Below, piece by piece: positions 1-9,993 of a stretch of 53,138 bases of DNA. The stretch comes from Rhodobacterales bacterium. Lineage in GTDB: Bacteria; Pseudomonadota; Alphaproteobacteria; Rhodobacterales; Rhodobacteraceae. Both the position numbers and the translations under genes were made by a program. The DNA lies in NCBI GenBank assembly GCA_030540655.1, contig JAUNVT010000008.1, forward strand, positions 1 to 53,138, given 5' to 3'. The notes beneath the pieces were generated by a model. The model saw only the letters and a list, made by a program, of their open reading frames with translations, had not been told where the DNA came from and did no database searches. Numbering within the stretch: the first letter of the stretch is position 1; each line of letters starts with the position of its first letter.

Positions 1-72
1 ACCGCCCTGCTTACCAAGACCGAGTGGTTCGGTCCGCGCCCATTGCGCGTCGGTCAAGGTGCGTCTACTCAA
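1..72 (-). mobile_element. IS5-family transposase, N-terminal fragment cut by the window edge
   Basis: Read leftward from position 72, 24 codons give a protein beginning LSRRTLTDAQWAR and continuing with EPLGLGKQ. This is the usual opening of IS5-family (IS427-like) transposases, in which TLTDAQWARxEP precedes an LGKxxDPGR segment. The first codon would be TTG (70-72). The frame runs off the left edge, so I cannot tell whether the element is complete. The matching end of the IS probably lies near 115-127, where the sequence GTTTGGGAATCCTC resembles the termini of this group. The call rests on recognising the N-terminal motif only. The alternative is a decayed copy. Confidence 0.6.
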
Positions 73-219
73 AATCGCTTTCGATTTCGATCTTGAACCA
101 AAGCTCAGCCCGTTTGGGAATCCTCCTGAATGAAGACGTCGCTTGAGGCGTATGTTTTACAATACGTTAATACCTGCAACGTCTGATTTCTTGTCAATCG
201 AAAGTTGATCTGAATAATC

Positions 220-486
220 TTACGCCATCCCCAAGGCCTCTTTATACATCTCCAGAACAGCCTCTTCTTCAGCGATGTCGTCCTTGTCGCGTTTGCGCAA
301 CGCGATGACCTTTCGCATTACCTTAGTATCGTAGCCGCGCCCCTTTGCCTCGGCCATCACTTCTTTCTGCTGGTCGGCGAGGTCTTTTTTTTCAGCGTCA
401 AGACGCTCAATCCTTTCGATGAACTGCCGCAGTTCGTCTGCGGTCACGCGATAGCTGTCAGGGGTTCCAGGTGTTTGGTCGTCCAT
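220..486 (-). CDS. gapR: GapR-family nucleoid-associated protein (DUF2312)
   Basis: The protein is 88 residues from the ATG at 486 and shows the DUF2312 pattern: an N-terminal helix with LRQFIERIERLDAEKKDL, then EVMAEAKGRGYDTKVMRKVIALRKRDKDD, then an acidic C-terminal helix. In Caulobacter, GapR is a tetrameric clamp that binds overtwisted DNA ahead of polymerases and stimulates gyrase and topoisomerase IV. The family is almost confined to Alphaproteobacteria. I chose the internal ATG because the 28 upstream residues are Arg/Ser/Ala-rich and not family-like, and the length then matches homologues. It lies about 100 bp from the IS fragment and is monocistronic here. Confidence 0.88.
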   Translation of the reverse strand: MDDQTPGTPDSYRVTADELRQFIERIERLDAEKKDLADQQKEVMAEAKGRGYDTKVMRKVIALRKRDKDDIAEEEAVLEMYKEALGMA

Positions 487-621
487 TCTGTGCTCCACAT
501 CCTCTTTTGCGCGTGTGACTAACGCCTGCCTGTTGCTCCCGCAAGCCCCGGCTCGGCTTGAGCTTGGCAACGTAATGCATTAGGCCAGCCGTCTGACCGG
601 GATGTCACGAAGAGGCGCAAG

Positions 622-837
622 ATGGAAATACTCATATTGTGCGGCGCGGCAGTGTCGCTTTTGGGCGTCGGCGGGCTTGTCTGGTGTGTGGTCCGCGTCT
701 GGCGCGCCCGGCGCGCGAAGGTGGACGATGCCGCCATGCGGAGTGTTCTGAGCAAAGTCGTACCAGTCAATACCGGCGCTCTTTTGCTGTCTTTCATCGG
801 GCTCATGCTGGTCGTTCTGGGCATCATGCTGCGCTGA
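622..837 (+). CDS. Small two-helix inner-membrane protein, function unknown
   Basis: A 71-residue ORF with two clear hydrophobic helices (about residues 3-25 and 51-70) joined by a basic segment (VWRARRAKVDDAAMRSVLSK). The N-terminal helix is followed by Arg-rich residues, which predicts a cytoplasmic loop and both termini in the periplasm. I do not recognise a named family. It looks real because the hydrophobic pattern is regular and codon use is GC-rich at third positions. It is divergent from gapR across 135 bp. No function is proposed. Confidence 0.6.
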   Translation: MEILILCGAAVSLLGVGGLVWCVVRVWRARRAKVDDAAMRSVLSKVVPVNTGALLLSFIGLMLVVLGIMLR

Positions 838-1677
838 GCAAAAGTTCTGCCGGTAGGGCAGCACGTAAAGCATTCGGCCCATTCATTGCGCACGGCATCA
901 TCGATGCGGCAATCTGGTTTCAAATCGGGCGCCCCTTGCGTGTTAGGATGGCCTGTCCCTGTTTGCAGAACCTACTCCGGTTTTGACGTGCACTTGTATT
1001 TCACTATCGCGGACAGCCGGCAAGTAAGGCGCTAAAGCACGTCGCCGCGTGCAGGGCGGCAGCGCGAATGTTGTAGTCTGGCCGCCGCCGACCAGGAACT
1101 TGATTTTGCCTCCTCGTTGCTCGAATGCTCGAAGGCAGTGCCCTGAGGGCTTTTGTGGTGCAGAGTGCAGATCGGTTGGCGCACCGTATGGCATTGACCA
1201 ATGAGCTGAACCTGTCCTCTTGCAGTCCCGCCGCCACCCGGCGCGACAGACAGGTGGCGCCTCGCCAGATTGCACCGTCCGAACCCGGCCAGCGCTGTCT
1301 CGTCCGCCCGAGGCGGTGCAGACCGCCTTCAGGACTATGGCTTCACGTTCCTTGTAGCAGGCAAAGCGCATGAGGCTCGGCGAGAGTTCCCATGCTGTGG
1401 GACGTGCCGACGAAGCCGCGATAAGAGCTGCTCATCGTTACGCAGCGAAGCGTCGGCATCATCTGGGTCAATTGGAACGCAATGCGTGGACTCGATCTGC
1501 CTGATCGCACCGTGATCCTTGACACCGGCGGTGTCGTATTTGACGGTAGGGCAGCCGAGGTTCTTGGCGACGAGAAATTGCGTTCAGAAAATCGGGCGAT
1601 TCGACCCGGAGGCGGGCTTTGCCCGCGCCAGAATACCCGCCTGATCTTCCCGCACCGAACAGTACAGAGGTAACCTT
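838..1677. other. 840-bp stretch without an intact gene; decayed DNA before acs
   Basis: No frame in this stretch encodes a protein I can recognise from start to stop. ORFs on both strands are Arg/Ser/Pro-rich, as expected of shadow frames in GC-rich DNA. The only recognisable trace is the ABC-ATPase tail at about 1425-1604. Base composition is like the neighbours, so this looks like eroded former coding sequence rather than a regulatory desert. The acs promoter should lie in its last 100 bp, but I cannot place -35/-10 boxes with confidence. Confidence 0.6.
1425..1604 (+). pseudogene. Remnant C-terminus of a LivF/LivG-type ABC transporter ATPase
   Basis: In the frame that includes the ATG at 1482, a stop at 1422-1424 is followed by a stretch containing VGIIWVNWNAM, then DLPDRTVILDTGGVVFDG, then AAEVLGDEKLRSE. 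Branched-chain amino acid ABC ATPases carry the same run after the Walker B/D-loop: IIWVEH, ADRVxVLDxGxVxxDG, AAEVLxDExLRxEYL. Walker A, Q-loop, signature and Walker B are absent, the switch-histidine segment is altered, and no start or Shine-Dalgarno (SD) site is present. I read it as the eroded 3' end of a lost transporter gene that once preceded acs. Confidence 0.5.
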
Positions 1678-3627
<1,950 letters not shown>

Positions 3628-3628
3628 G

Positions 3629-3664
3629 AAAAACCGCCTCGCAGGTCATATGCCTGCGGGGCGG
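3629..3664 (-). terminator. Rho-independent terminator of the que operon, shared with acs
   Basis: A 12-bp stem (3634-3645 with 3653-3664, one G-U pair on the plus-strand RNA) encloses a 7-nt loop. Read on the minus strand the stem is followed directly by five T residues (3633-3629), a classic intrinsic terminator downstream of queF. Read on the plus strand the tail is TCCGGCTTT, so termination of acs would be weaker. Confidence 0.85.
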
Positions 3665-3672
3665 TCCGGCTT

Positions 3673-4137
3673 TCAGCCCCGGCCGCGATAGGGCGGCACG
3701 CCCTGATCGGGAATCCATACCCCCTCGGGCGCAGGTCCGGTCTGATAGAATACATCGATGGGAATTCCCCCGCGCGGATACCAATACCCGCCGATCCGCA
3801 GCCATTTCGCTTCGGTAAATTCGGCCACACGTCGCGCGATGGTGATGGTGCAGTCCTCGTGAAATGCGCCGTGATTGCGGAAGCTGCCCAGATAAAGCTT
3901 CAGCGACTTGCTTTCGATCAGCCAATCGCCGGGAACGTAATCGATCACCAGATGCGCAAAATCCGGCTGGCCGGTCATCGGGCAGAGCGACGTGAATTCC
4001 GGTGCGACAAACCGGACGGTATAAAGGACATCGCCTTGTGGGTTCTGCACCCGTTCCAGTTCAGCCTTCGATGGATCATCAGGCAGCGCGGTATTGGCAC
4101 CGAGCTGTTTCAAGTCATCATAGATACTGTTGCTCAT
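3673..4137 (-). CDS. queF: NADPH-dependent 7-cyano-7-deazaguanine reductase (preQ1 synthase)
   Basis: This 154-residue protein is a unimodular QueF. It reduces the nitrile of preQ0 to the aminomethyl group of preQ1 using two NADPH, the last step before transfer into tRNA. C52 in [13 protein letters not shown] is the nucleophile that forms the thioimide, and D59 is the general acid. The QueF motif [16 protein letters not shown] follows at about residues 75-90. It is the last gene of queC-queD-queE-queF, 18 nt after queE, and ends at a strong terminator. Confidence 0.96.
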   Translation of the reverse strand: MSNSIYDDLKQLGANTALPDDPSKAELERVQNPQGDVLYTVRFVAPEFTSLCPMTGQPDFAHLVIDYVPGDWLIESKSLKLYLGSFRNHGAFHEDCTITIARRVAEFTEAKWLRIGGYWYPRGGIPIDVFYQTGPAPEGVWIPDQGVPPYRGRG

Positions 4138-4155
4138 CCTTCGCCTTTTCTGCGG

Positions 4156-4878
4156 CTACACGCCGCGCTTGTTTCCCCAAAGCATCACATGCAGTTGCGG
4201 CAAAACCCGCGCCGCGTGCCAGCGATCCGCAATCACCCGGTCCACCAGCCAGCGCATCCGGTCGTCAATTCCGTCCAGATCGATCGCCGCATCCTCCTGA
4301 TCGGGCGGCGGCGGCGTATGGTTGCCCGGCTGCAAATAGATCGAAAGGCCAGGCTGGCGCGCCGCAACGTCCCGCGCATAAGCATAATCGGCCTCGTCGA
4401 ACACCACGATCTTCAGCACGGCTGGCGCGCCTTGGGCTGCATCGATGCAGCCTTGCAACATATCCCAATCCGTCTGCATCTTGCTGGAGGGCGGCTTGGG
4501 GCTGAGCACCAGCATATCTAGTTGCGCAAACCAGTTCTTCGCCACCGTCCCTTGCGTTTCCATTGCAAAGCCATAGCCCTCGGCCCGCCCCAGCGCGATC
4601 AGATCGCCCAAGGGCTGGATCGCCGGATTGCCACCCGAGAGCGTCACTGTCAGGGGCCGCGCGCCCGACAGGCGCCGCACCTCGTCCATCACCGCATCCG
4701 CGCTCATCGGTGACCAAGTGTGGCGATATTCGCTATCCACCGCATGCAGGCTGTCGCACCAGACGCAGCGATAATCGCAGCCACCGGTGCGCACGAAGAC
4801 GGTGGGCACCCCGATCAGAGCGCCCTCTCCCTGAATGGTCGGGCCGAATATTTCCGAGATGCGGATCAGATCACTCAT
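4156..4878 (-). CDS. queE: 7-carboxy-7-deazaguanine synthase, radical SAM
   Basis: The 240-residue enzyme rearranges 6-carboxytetrahydropterin into 7-carboxy-7-deazaguanine using SAM, Mg2+ and a [4Fe-4S] cluster. The cluster motif is C34-x3-C38-x2-C41 (CDYRCVWC), preceded by [11 protein letters not shown] and followed by TLSGGNPA. The ATG at 4878 overlaps the queD stop codon (ATGA), which signals coupled translation. A longer reading frame extends upstream inside queD, but its extra 25 residues are unlike the family. Confidence 0.95.
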   Translation of the reverse strand: MSDLIRISEIFGPTIQGEGALIGVPTVFVRTGGCDYRCVWCDSLHAVDSEYRHTWSPMSADAVMDEVRRLSGARPLTVTLSGGNPAIQPLGDLIALGRAEGYGFAMETQGTVAKNWFAQLDMLVLSPKPPSSKMQTDWDMLQGCIDAAQGAPAVLKIVVFDEADYAYARDVAARQPGLSIYLQPGNHTPPPPDQEDAAIDLDGIDDRMRWLVDRVIADRWHAARVLPQLHVMLWGNKRGV

Positions 4879-5231
4879 GGCCGGTATTCGGCCCAGGTCT
4901 TTGGTGTCTCGCTGACCTTCACCGCCGCCGTCTCGGGCCAGCGGGCAGAGCACCAGTCATACAGATGTCTGGCCATTCGCTCGGCAGTTACGCAATCATC
5001 GCCCAGCACATCGTTCAGGTGCCGGTGGTCCAGCTCATCATCAATATACCGTTTCAGCGGCGCCAGTTCGAGATAGTCACGCACAAAGCCATGCGCGTTC
5101 AACTCCTCCGCCGCCAGTTCGACGACGACGATGTAGTTATGCCCGTGCAGACGGGCACACTGATGGTCCTCGGGCAACCCGAACAACTGATGCGAAGCGG
5201 AAAAGTGGAACTCCTTGGTGATGCGGTACAT
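4875..5231 (-). CDS. queD: 6-carboxy-5,6,7,8-tetrahydropterin synthase
   Basis: A 118-residue QueD of the PTPS fold. It converts 7,8-dihydroneopterin triphosphate to 6-carboxytetrahydropterin with loss of acetaldehyde and triphosphate. The zinc ligands are visible as H14, H29 and H31 ([13 protein letters not shown]), the catalytic Cys is C25, and DHRHLND follows at about residues 67-73. The start lies 3 nt after the queC stop and the 3' end overlaps queE, so it is translated as part of the operon. Confidence 0.95.
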   Translation of the reverse strand: MYRITKEFHFSASHQLFGLPEDHQCARLHGHNYIVVVELAAEELNAHGFVRDYLELAPLKRYIDDELDHRHLNDVLGDDCVTAERMARHLYDWCSARWPETAAVKVSETPKTWAEYRP

Positions 5232-5234
5232 CTT

Positions 5235-5924
5235 CTATTCCTCTGCCACCCGGCGCCAAAAGTCGGGGTCGGCATAAGATGTCGGATCCTCTATCCCGGC
5301 CAGGTGAAACGCCTCGCGCCGTTCAATGCAGGTGCCGCAGCGCCCGCAATGGAGATCGCCGCCCTTGTAACAGGACCAGGTTTCCGCAAATGGCGTGCCA
5401 TATCGGGCACCATCTGTCGCAATATCGTCCTTGGAGCCATGTACATAGGGCGTCAGCAGCTGAACCTGCGCATAGCCGTCCATAGCGCGATCCTCCATCG
5501 CCTGAAAGGCGGCGATGAAATCGGGGCGGCAGTCGGGATAGATGAAATGATCGCCCCCATGCACGGCAGTCGCGACCGCCTCCGCCTTTTGCGCGGCGGC
5601 CATGCCAAAAGCGATGGCCAGCATGATCGCGTTGCGATTGGGCACTACGGTCAGCTTCATCGTATCTTCGGCATAATGGCCGTCCGGCACATCTATATCA
5701 TCTGTCAGCGCCGATCCGGTCAATGCCGCGCCGACGCCCGCAATGTCGATAATGTGGTGCGGAACGCCCAGCCGGCGGGCACAGGCGGCAGCAAAATCCA
5801 GTTCCTTGGCATGGCGCTGGCCATAATCGAAGGACAGCAGCGCGTGCAGATCCTCTGTTGCCGCCATCCGGTGCGCCAATGCCACGGAATCCATCCCGCC
5901 GGAGCAGATGACAATTACCTTCAT
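5235..5924 (-). CDS. queC: 7-cyano-7-deazaguanine (preQ0) synthase
   Basis: The 229-residue protein converts 7-carboxy-7-deazaguanine to preQ0 with ATP and ammonia. The PP-loop SGGMDS lies at residues 8-13, and the zinc cluster near the C-terminus is CYKGGDLHCGRCGTC. It is the first gene of the minus-strand que operon. Its SD sequence AAGGA (5935-5931) sits 6 nt before the ATG and forms the 3' end of a preQ1-I-like aptamer, so translation is probably repressed when preQ1 is plentiful. Confidence 0.96.
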   Translation of the reverse strand: MKVIVICSGGMDSVALAHRMAATEDLHALLSFDYGQRHAKELDFAAACARRLGVPHHIIDIAGVGAALTGSALTDDIDVPDGHYAEDTMKLTVVPNRNAIMLAIAFGMAAAQKAEAVATAVHGGDHFIYPDCRPDFIAAFQAMEDRAMDGYAQVQLLTPYVHGSKDDIATDGARYGTPFAETWSCYKGGDLHCGRCGTCIERREAFHLAGIEDPTSYADPDFWRRVAEE

Positions 5925-5930
5925 GTCTCG

Positions 5931-5970
5931 TCCTTGTTTTGAGCGGGTAGGCTGCGACCGTATGACGGCT
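5931..5970 (-). promoter_or_regulatory. Candidate preQ1-I riboswitch controlling queC
   Basis: Just upstream of queC the minus strand reads GGTCGCAG, then CCTACCCG, then CTCAAAACAAGGA, then the ATG six nt later. The first and last blocks are the same as the loop and A-rich tail of the Thermoanaerobacter tengcongensis preQ1-I aptamer (GGUCGCAG and AAAACAAGG). P1 would be CGG (5960-5958) with CCG (5946-5944), leaving C5947 as the ligand-reading cytosine. P2 would pair the CAG of the loop with the CAAGG tail, hiding the SD. P1 is short (3 bp), and a competing hairpin CCGT-CAT-ACGG lies at 5968-5958. Confidence 0.65.
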
Positions 5971-6119
5971 CATGTAAACCCGGCGCCGGGCAGTGACAAC
6001 CCTTCGGCCCGGACCCGGGAGTGATACACAATCCCGGTTTTATATGGCGCCTGATTGCAATATAAGCCATGCAAAACCAAAGCGCGCCCTCACGAAGGCG
6101 CCAGCCGCCGAGGAACCCG

Positions 6120-6614
6120 ATGCCCAAAAAATCGCATGATGACGATGTCGCCTTCATCAAGGCGCTTGCCGAGCTTCTGAACGATAACGATCTGACCGAA
6201 TTGCAGGTCAAGCGTGAATACGGCGAAGATGACAGCCTGAACGTGCGCGTGAGCCGCAAGAACGAGGCTGCAGCGCAGTTCATCGCGCAGGCGCCCTTGC
6301 AGATGGCTGCCGCCCCCGCCCCCACGGGCGCGAACCCGGCTACTGCCGCTGTTGCCGTGGGCGAGGATCCGGCGAGCCATCCCGGTGCGGTCACATCCCC
6401 GATGGTCGGCACCGTCTATACCCAGGCCGAACCCGGCGCGCCTGCCTTTGTGTCCGTGGGCGACAAGGTGTCCGAGGGCGACACGCTGCTGATCATCGAG
6501 GCGATGAAGACGATGAACCATATCCCTGCCCCGCGCGGCGGCACTGTCAAGCGCATCCTCGTCGAAGATGGCGGCGCCGTCGAATACGGCGCGCCCCTGA
6601 TGATCATCGAATAG
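6120..6614 (+). CDS. accB: Acetyl-CoA carboxylase biotin carboxyl carrier protein
   Basis: A 164-residue BCCP carries biotin for the first committed step of fatty-acid synthesis. It has an N-terminal oligomerisation helix (about 8-35), an Ala/Pro-rich linker (about 60-90) and a C-terminal biotinyl domain with [10 protein letters not shown]130 is the biotinylated lysine. I chose the ATG at 6120 because GAGGA precedes it and the product then starts [19 protein letters not shown] like homologues. An in-frame ATG at 6069 would add 17 basic residues. accC follows after 10 nt. Confidence 0.95.
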   Translation: MPKKSHDDDVAFIKALAELLNDNDLTELQVKREYGEDDSLNVRVSRKNEAAAQFIAQAPLQMAAAPAPTGANPATAAVAVGEDPASHPGAVTSPMVGTVYTQAEPGAPAFVSVGDKVSEGDTLLIIEAMKTMNHIPAPRGGTVKRILVEDGGAVEYGAPLMIIE

Positions 6615-6624
6615 GGCACAGGCA

Positions 6625-7974
6625 ATGTTCGACAAAATCCTGATTGCCAACCGCGGCGAGATCGCGCTGAGGGTCATCCGCGCGGCGCGCGAGATGGGCA
6701 TCCATACAGTCGCCGTTCACTCCACCGCCGACGCGGATGCCATGCATGTGCGCATGGCCGACGAATCCGTGTGCATTGGCCCGCCCCCTGGAATTGACAG
6801 CTACCTTTCCATCCCGGCCATCATTGCGGCCTGTGAAGTAACGGGCGCTCAGGCGATCCATCCCGGCTATGGGTTTTTGTCTGAAAACGCGACTTTCGTG
6901 CAGATTGTCGAGGATCACGGCCTGACCTTCATCGGTCCCACTGCCGAGCATATTCGGATCATGGGCGACAAGATCACCGCGAAGGATACGATGAAGAAAC
7001 TCGGGGTACCTTGCGTCCCCGGCAGCGACGGCGGCGTGCCCAGCCTGGCGGAGGCCAAGCGTATCGGCGATGAAATCGGCTATCCCGTGATCATCAAGGC
7101 AACTGCGGGCGGCGGCGGCAAGGGCATGAAAGTGGCCGAGAACGCTGCCCAGATGGAGCGCGCCTTTCAGACAGCACGCGCCGAAGGCAAATCCAATTTC
7201 GGCAATGAAGAAGTCTATATCGAAAAATATCTGACCACGCCGCGCCATATCGAAATTCAGGTATTCGGCGATGGCAAAGGCCGTGCGGTGCATCTGGGCG
7301 AGCGGGATTGCTCGCTTCAGCGCCGCCATCAGAAGGTATTCGAAGAGGCGCCCGGCCCCACCATCACCCCTGAACAGCGCGCCCGTATCGGTGCGGTCTG
7401 CGCAGATGCAGTGGCCCGGATCAATTACACCGGCGCGGGAACGATTGAATTCCTGTTCGAGAATGGCGAATTCTATTTTATAGAAATGAACACCCGCCTT
7501 CAGGTTGAACATCCCGTGACCGAGGCGATTTTCGGCGTCGACCTCGTGCGCGAACAGATCCGCGTTGCGGCCGGGCTGCCAATGGAGTTTCGGCAGGAAG
7601 ATCTGAAAATCACCGGCCACGCAATTGAAGTGCGCATCAACGCGGAAAAACTGCCTGAGTTCGCTCCCCGCCCCGGAAAGATCACGCAGTTCCACGCGCC
7701 CGGCGGGCTTGGTGTGCGCATGGATAGTGCACTCTACGACGGCTATACTATCCCACCCTATTACGATTCGCTGATCGGCAAGCTGATCGTGCATGCGCAG
7801 GACCGCCCCGCCGCGCTGGCACGTCTGAACCGCGCCTTGGGGGAACTGATCGTTGACGGTGTCGACACCACTGTGCCGCTCTTTCACGCGCTGTTGCAGG
7901 ACAGCGATATCCATTCGGGCAATTACAACATCCACTGGCTGGAACACTGGCTGGAGACGCATCTGCGGGGCTGA
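6625..7974 (+). CDS. accC: Acetyl-CoA carboxylase, biotin carboxylase subunit
   Basis: The 449-residue protein is the ATP-grasp biotin carboxylase that carboxylates AccB-biotin with bicarbonate and ATP. The N-terminal domain opens [20 protein letters not shown]. The glycine-rich ATP loop AGGGGKGMK lies near residues 160-168. The catalytic segment [10 protein letters not shown] supplies E287, N289 and R291, equivalent to E288/N290/R292 in E. coli. Length is exactly that of the E. coli protein. It forms an operon with accB (10-nt gap) and aat (8-nt gap). Confidence 0.97.
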   Translation: MFDKILIANRGEIALRVIRAAREMGIHTVAVHSTADADAMHVRMADESVCIGPPPGIDSYLSIPAIIAACEVTGAQAIHPGYGFLSENATFVQIVEDHGLTFIGPTAEHIRIMGDKITAKDTMKKLGVPCVPGSDGGVPSLAEAKRIGDEIGYPVIIKATAGGGGKGMKVAENAAQMERAFQTARAEGKSNFGNEEVYIEKYLTTPRHIEIQVFGDGKGRAVHLGERDCSLQRRHQKVFEEAPGPTITPEQRARIGAVCADAVARINYTGAGTIEFLFENGEFYFIEMNTRLQVEHPVTEAIFGVDLVREQIRVAAGLPMEFRQEDLKITGHAIEVRINAEKLPEFAPRPGKITQFHAPGGLGVRMDSALYDGYTIPPYYDSLIGKLIVHAQDRPAALARLNRALGELIVDGVDTTVPLFHALLQDSDIHSGNYNIHWLEHWLETHLRG

Positions 7975-7982
7975 AGCACGCA

Positions 7983-8633
7983 ATGAAAGATGACGATTTC
8001 ATCCTGACGCCGGAGCTGCTGCTGAATGCCTACGCGGGCGGTATCTTTCCCATGTCGGAGGGGCGGAACGATCCCGGTGTTTTTTGGGTCGATCCGCGCC
8101 AACGGGGTGTATTGCCGCTCGACGGTCTGCACATCTCGCGCAGTCTGGCGCGCAGGATGCGGCGGGGCCTATACCAAGCGACGCTCAATACTGATTTCGC
8201 GAGCGTCATGGATGCTTGCGCCGCCCGGCCCGAGACGTGGATCAACGACGAAATCCGGCGCCTTTACTTGATGCTATACCACATGGGACATGCTCATTCT
8301 CTGGAAATCTGGCAGGAGGGGGTACTGGCGGGGGGTGTCTACGGTGTCACGCTGGGCGCGGCATTCTTTGGCGAAAGCATGTTCTCAAACCGCACGGATG
8401 GCTCGAAACTGGCGCTGGTGCATCTGGTGGACCACCTGCGGCGTTGCGGATACAGGCTGTTCGATACTCAGTTCCTGACCGACCATCTGGCCAGCCTGGG
8501 CGCGGTGGAGATCAGCCGGGCGGCCTACCGCCAGCGATTGGCAGAGGCGCTGGGCCACCACGCTGACATGATGCGCTATACGCTGGACCCCTCGCCTCAG
8601 TCCGTCTTGCAGCGAAGCACCCAGACATCGTAG
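7983..8633 (+). CDS. aat: Leucyl/phenylalanyl-tRNA--protein transferase
   Basis: The 216-residue protein transfers Leu or Phe from aminoacyl-tRNA to proteins with N-terminal Arg or Lys, creating N-degrons for ClpS-ClpAP. Family landmarks include LLLNAYAGGIFPMSEG near the N-terminus, FWVDPRQRGVLPLDGLHISRSL, GGVYGVTLGAAFFGESMFS and FDTQFLTDHLASLG. It is translated 8 nt after accC. Its last 37 bp overlap the 3' end of the convergent DUF2155 gene. Confidence 0.96.
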   Translation: MKDDDFILTPELLLNAYAGGIFPMSEGRNDPGVFWVDPRQRGVLPLDGLHISRSLARRMRRGLYQATLNTDFASVMDACAARPETWINDEIRRLYLMLYHMGHAHSLEIWQEGVLAGGVYGVTLGAAFFGESMFSNRTDGSKLALVHLVDHLRRCGYRLFDTQFLTDHLASLGAVEISRAAYRQRLAEALGHHADMMRYTLDPSPQSVLQRSTQTS

Positions 8634-8953
8634 CGCGGGTGATCCAGCGCGTTCAGCGCGGGCGAAGATGCAAACATCCAACCTGAAAACACGGGCGCAT
8701 CGCTGCCCTGCTCTTGTATGGTCAGATAGGCAAATGCATCCGCTGCCGGATCCCCGAGAGGATAGCGGCATTCCCTCATTTCAATGCTCAGACGCCCGAA
8801 AACCGCCTGTTCGCCCGGCTTGAGGGTAAAGTCTGTCGTCTCGCCGGAGATCTTTTCCAGCGCGCGCAGCATTGCCCCGGTGCCGACCTGCGCGCCTTCC
8901 TGGGCCACAGCCATGGGGGCAAGAAGCGCCAGCAAAATCGCAAGCACCTTCAT
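8597..8953 (-). CDS. DUF2155 periplasmic protein
   Basis: A 118-residue protein with a cleavable signal peptide (MKVLAILLALLAPMAVAQ, cleavage likely after AVA). The mature part contains TTDFTLKPGEQAVFGRLSIEMREC, DAFAYLTIQE, FSGWMFASSPALNALDHPRYDVWVLRC, the DUF2155 pattern with two conserved cysteines that could form a disulfide. Function is unknown. It overlaps the upstream MlaD-like gene by ATGA and converges on aat. Conserved linkage to the MCE protein suggests a cell-envelope role, which is inference only. Confidence 0.9.
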   Translation of the reverse strand: MKVLAILLALLAPMAVAQEGAQVGTGAMLRALEKISGETTDFTLKPGEQAVFGRLSIEMRECRYPLGDPAADAFAYLTIQEQGSDAPVFSGWMFASSPALNALDHPRYDVWVLRCKTD

Positions 8954-9411
8954 TCCGTAGCACCTGCGTCACCACTGCCGACGAATTTCATCAACAGCGA
9001 AACAAGGCTGACCGACCCTTGGGTAAATTCGATCTGATCGCCGGGCTCGAGAAAAAAAGGCGAGCCGCCCGGCAGCAGCTCTACATAATTGCCGCCCAGC
9101 AACCCTTCGGAGGATATCGCAAGCGCGCTGTCATCGGGAACGGCGATACCCTCGGCCACGCTGATCGTAGTGCCCGCGCGGTATGTCGCCGGATCGAGCG
9201 CCATGGACGTCACACGTCCCACCTTGACCCCGGCCAGCCGCACATCCGTGCCCACGGTGATCCCGTCAGCAGACCGAAAACTGGCTGACAGTTCATAGCT
9301 GGAGCCTGCGGCAGCAGAGGCGCCCGTCAGCTTTCCGGCATAGACGATGAAGCCGGCCGCGACGGCCACCACTACTGCCCCTGCGATGATCTCGCTCTTG
9401 TTTTCGGCCAT
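8950..9411 (-). CDS. mlaD: MlaD/MCE-domain lipid-transport protein
   Basis: A 153-residue single-MCE-domain protein: a short cytoplasmic start, one transmembrane helix (about 7-27, IIAGAVVVAVAAGFIVYAG) and an MCE domain with GITVGTDVRLAGVKVGRVTSM and SSEGLLGGNYVELLPGG. In the Mla pathway MlaD forms a periplasmic hexamer on the MlaFE ABC transporter and moves phospholipids between membranes. No mlaE, mlaF, mlaC or mlaA is in this window. I chose the ATG at 9411 because the 74 residues upstream in frame overlap NDUFA12 and look random. The 3' end overlaps the DUF2155 gene. Confidence 0.88.
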   Translation of the reverse strand: MAENKSEIIAGAVVVAVAAGFIVYAGKLTGASAAAGSSYELSASFRSADGITVGTDVRLAGVKVGRVTSMALDPATYRAGTTISVAEGIAVPDDSALAISSEGLLGGNYVELLPGGSPFFLEPGDQIEFTQGSVSLVSLLMKFVGSGDAGATE

Positions 9412-9433
9412 ATCCGCTCTCTGCCCGCCTCGC

Positions 9434-9817
9434 CTATTCGGGATGCCACGCCTCGTAATCGCTGCGCTGCTTCGGAACATTGTGCCTGATCGATCCGGCA
9501 GGCGCATAGGCGAGCGCGGTGCCTGTGAGGTTCTCCAGATGAGGTTTCTGCCAGGGCTGATGCGGCAGGGGCGCTTCGATCGGAGTATCCTGATAGGTAT
9601 GATGCAGCCAGCCATGCCATTCAGGACTGACACGGCTTGCCTCGGCCTCGCCGTTATAGATGACCCAGCGACGGTCGCCAGCCTTGGAGCGATAAAAGAT
9701 GTTTCCCTGCGAATCCTCGCCCACCTTCACGCCCTTGCGCCAGGTATAGAACTGCGTGTTCAGCGTCTGCCCGTTCCACCATGTCACTGCCCGCAGCAGC
9801 GAGTTGAGAATGCCCAT
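9434..9817 (-). CDS. NDUFA12-like accessory subunit of respiratory complex I
   Basis: The 127-residue protein matches the alphaproteobacterial homologue of mitochondrial B17.2/NDUFA12. Hallmarks are [62 protein letters not shown] and [15 protein letters not shown]. Such subunits sit on the matrix/cytoplasmic arm of complex I and help its stability or assembly. The other nuo genes are not in this window. The start at 9817 places a GGAGGA SD close upstream (minus strand) and gives the family N-terminus [14 protein letters not shown]. Confidence 0.92.
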   Translation of the reverse strand: MGILNSLLRAVTWWNGQTLNTQFYTWRKGVKVGEDSQGNIFYRSKAGDRRWVIYNGEAEASRVSPEWHGWLHHTYQDTPIEAPLPHQPWQKPHLENLTGTALAYAPAGSIRHNVPKQRSDYEAWHPE

Positions 9818-9940
9818 GTCGTCCTCCGCCAGTCGTTGCCTCTGATATGGCGCATCGCTCGGGAAACGTCCAGTGCTCTGCGGGCAGGGCGAGGCGCTGA
9901 ATGACCGTTTTCTCTCTGCAATCGTTCGACGCTCAAAAGG

Positions 9941-9968
9941 AAAAAGGGCGGACTTCACCGGCCCGCCC
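9941..9968 (-). terminator. Intrinsic terminator of clpX
   Basis: On the minus strand GGGCGG (9968-9963), an 11-nt loop and CCGCCC (9951-9946) are followed directly by five T residues (9945-9941). It lies 26 bp after the clpX stop and ends the clpP-clpX transcript. Confidence 0.75.
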
Positions 9969-9993
9969 CCTCTTCACGCGATATGGTCATGCG

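Noticed and set aside
128-219. AT-rich segment with CGTAT/ATACG arms between the IS end and gapR
   Set aside because: Considered as a gapR terminator or attachment site, but the stem is 5 bp of mostly A-T pairs with no T-tract in the right place.
943-1371. 142-codon minus-strand ORF in the decayed region
   Set aside because: No recognisable motif. Cys/Arg-rich composition typical of chance frames. It overlaps other equally unsupported frames.
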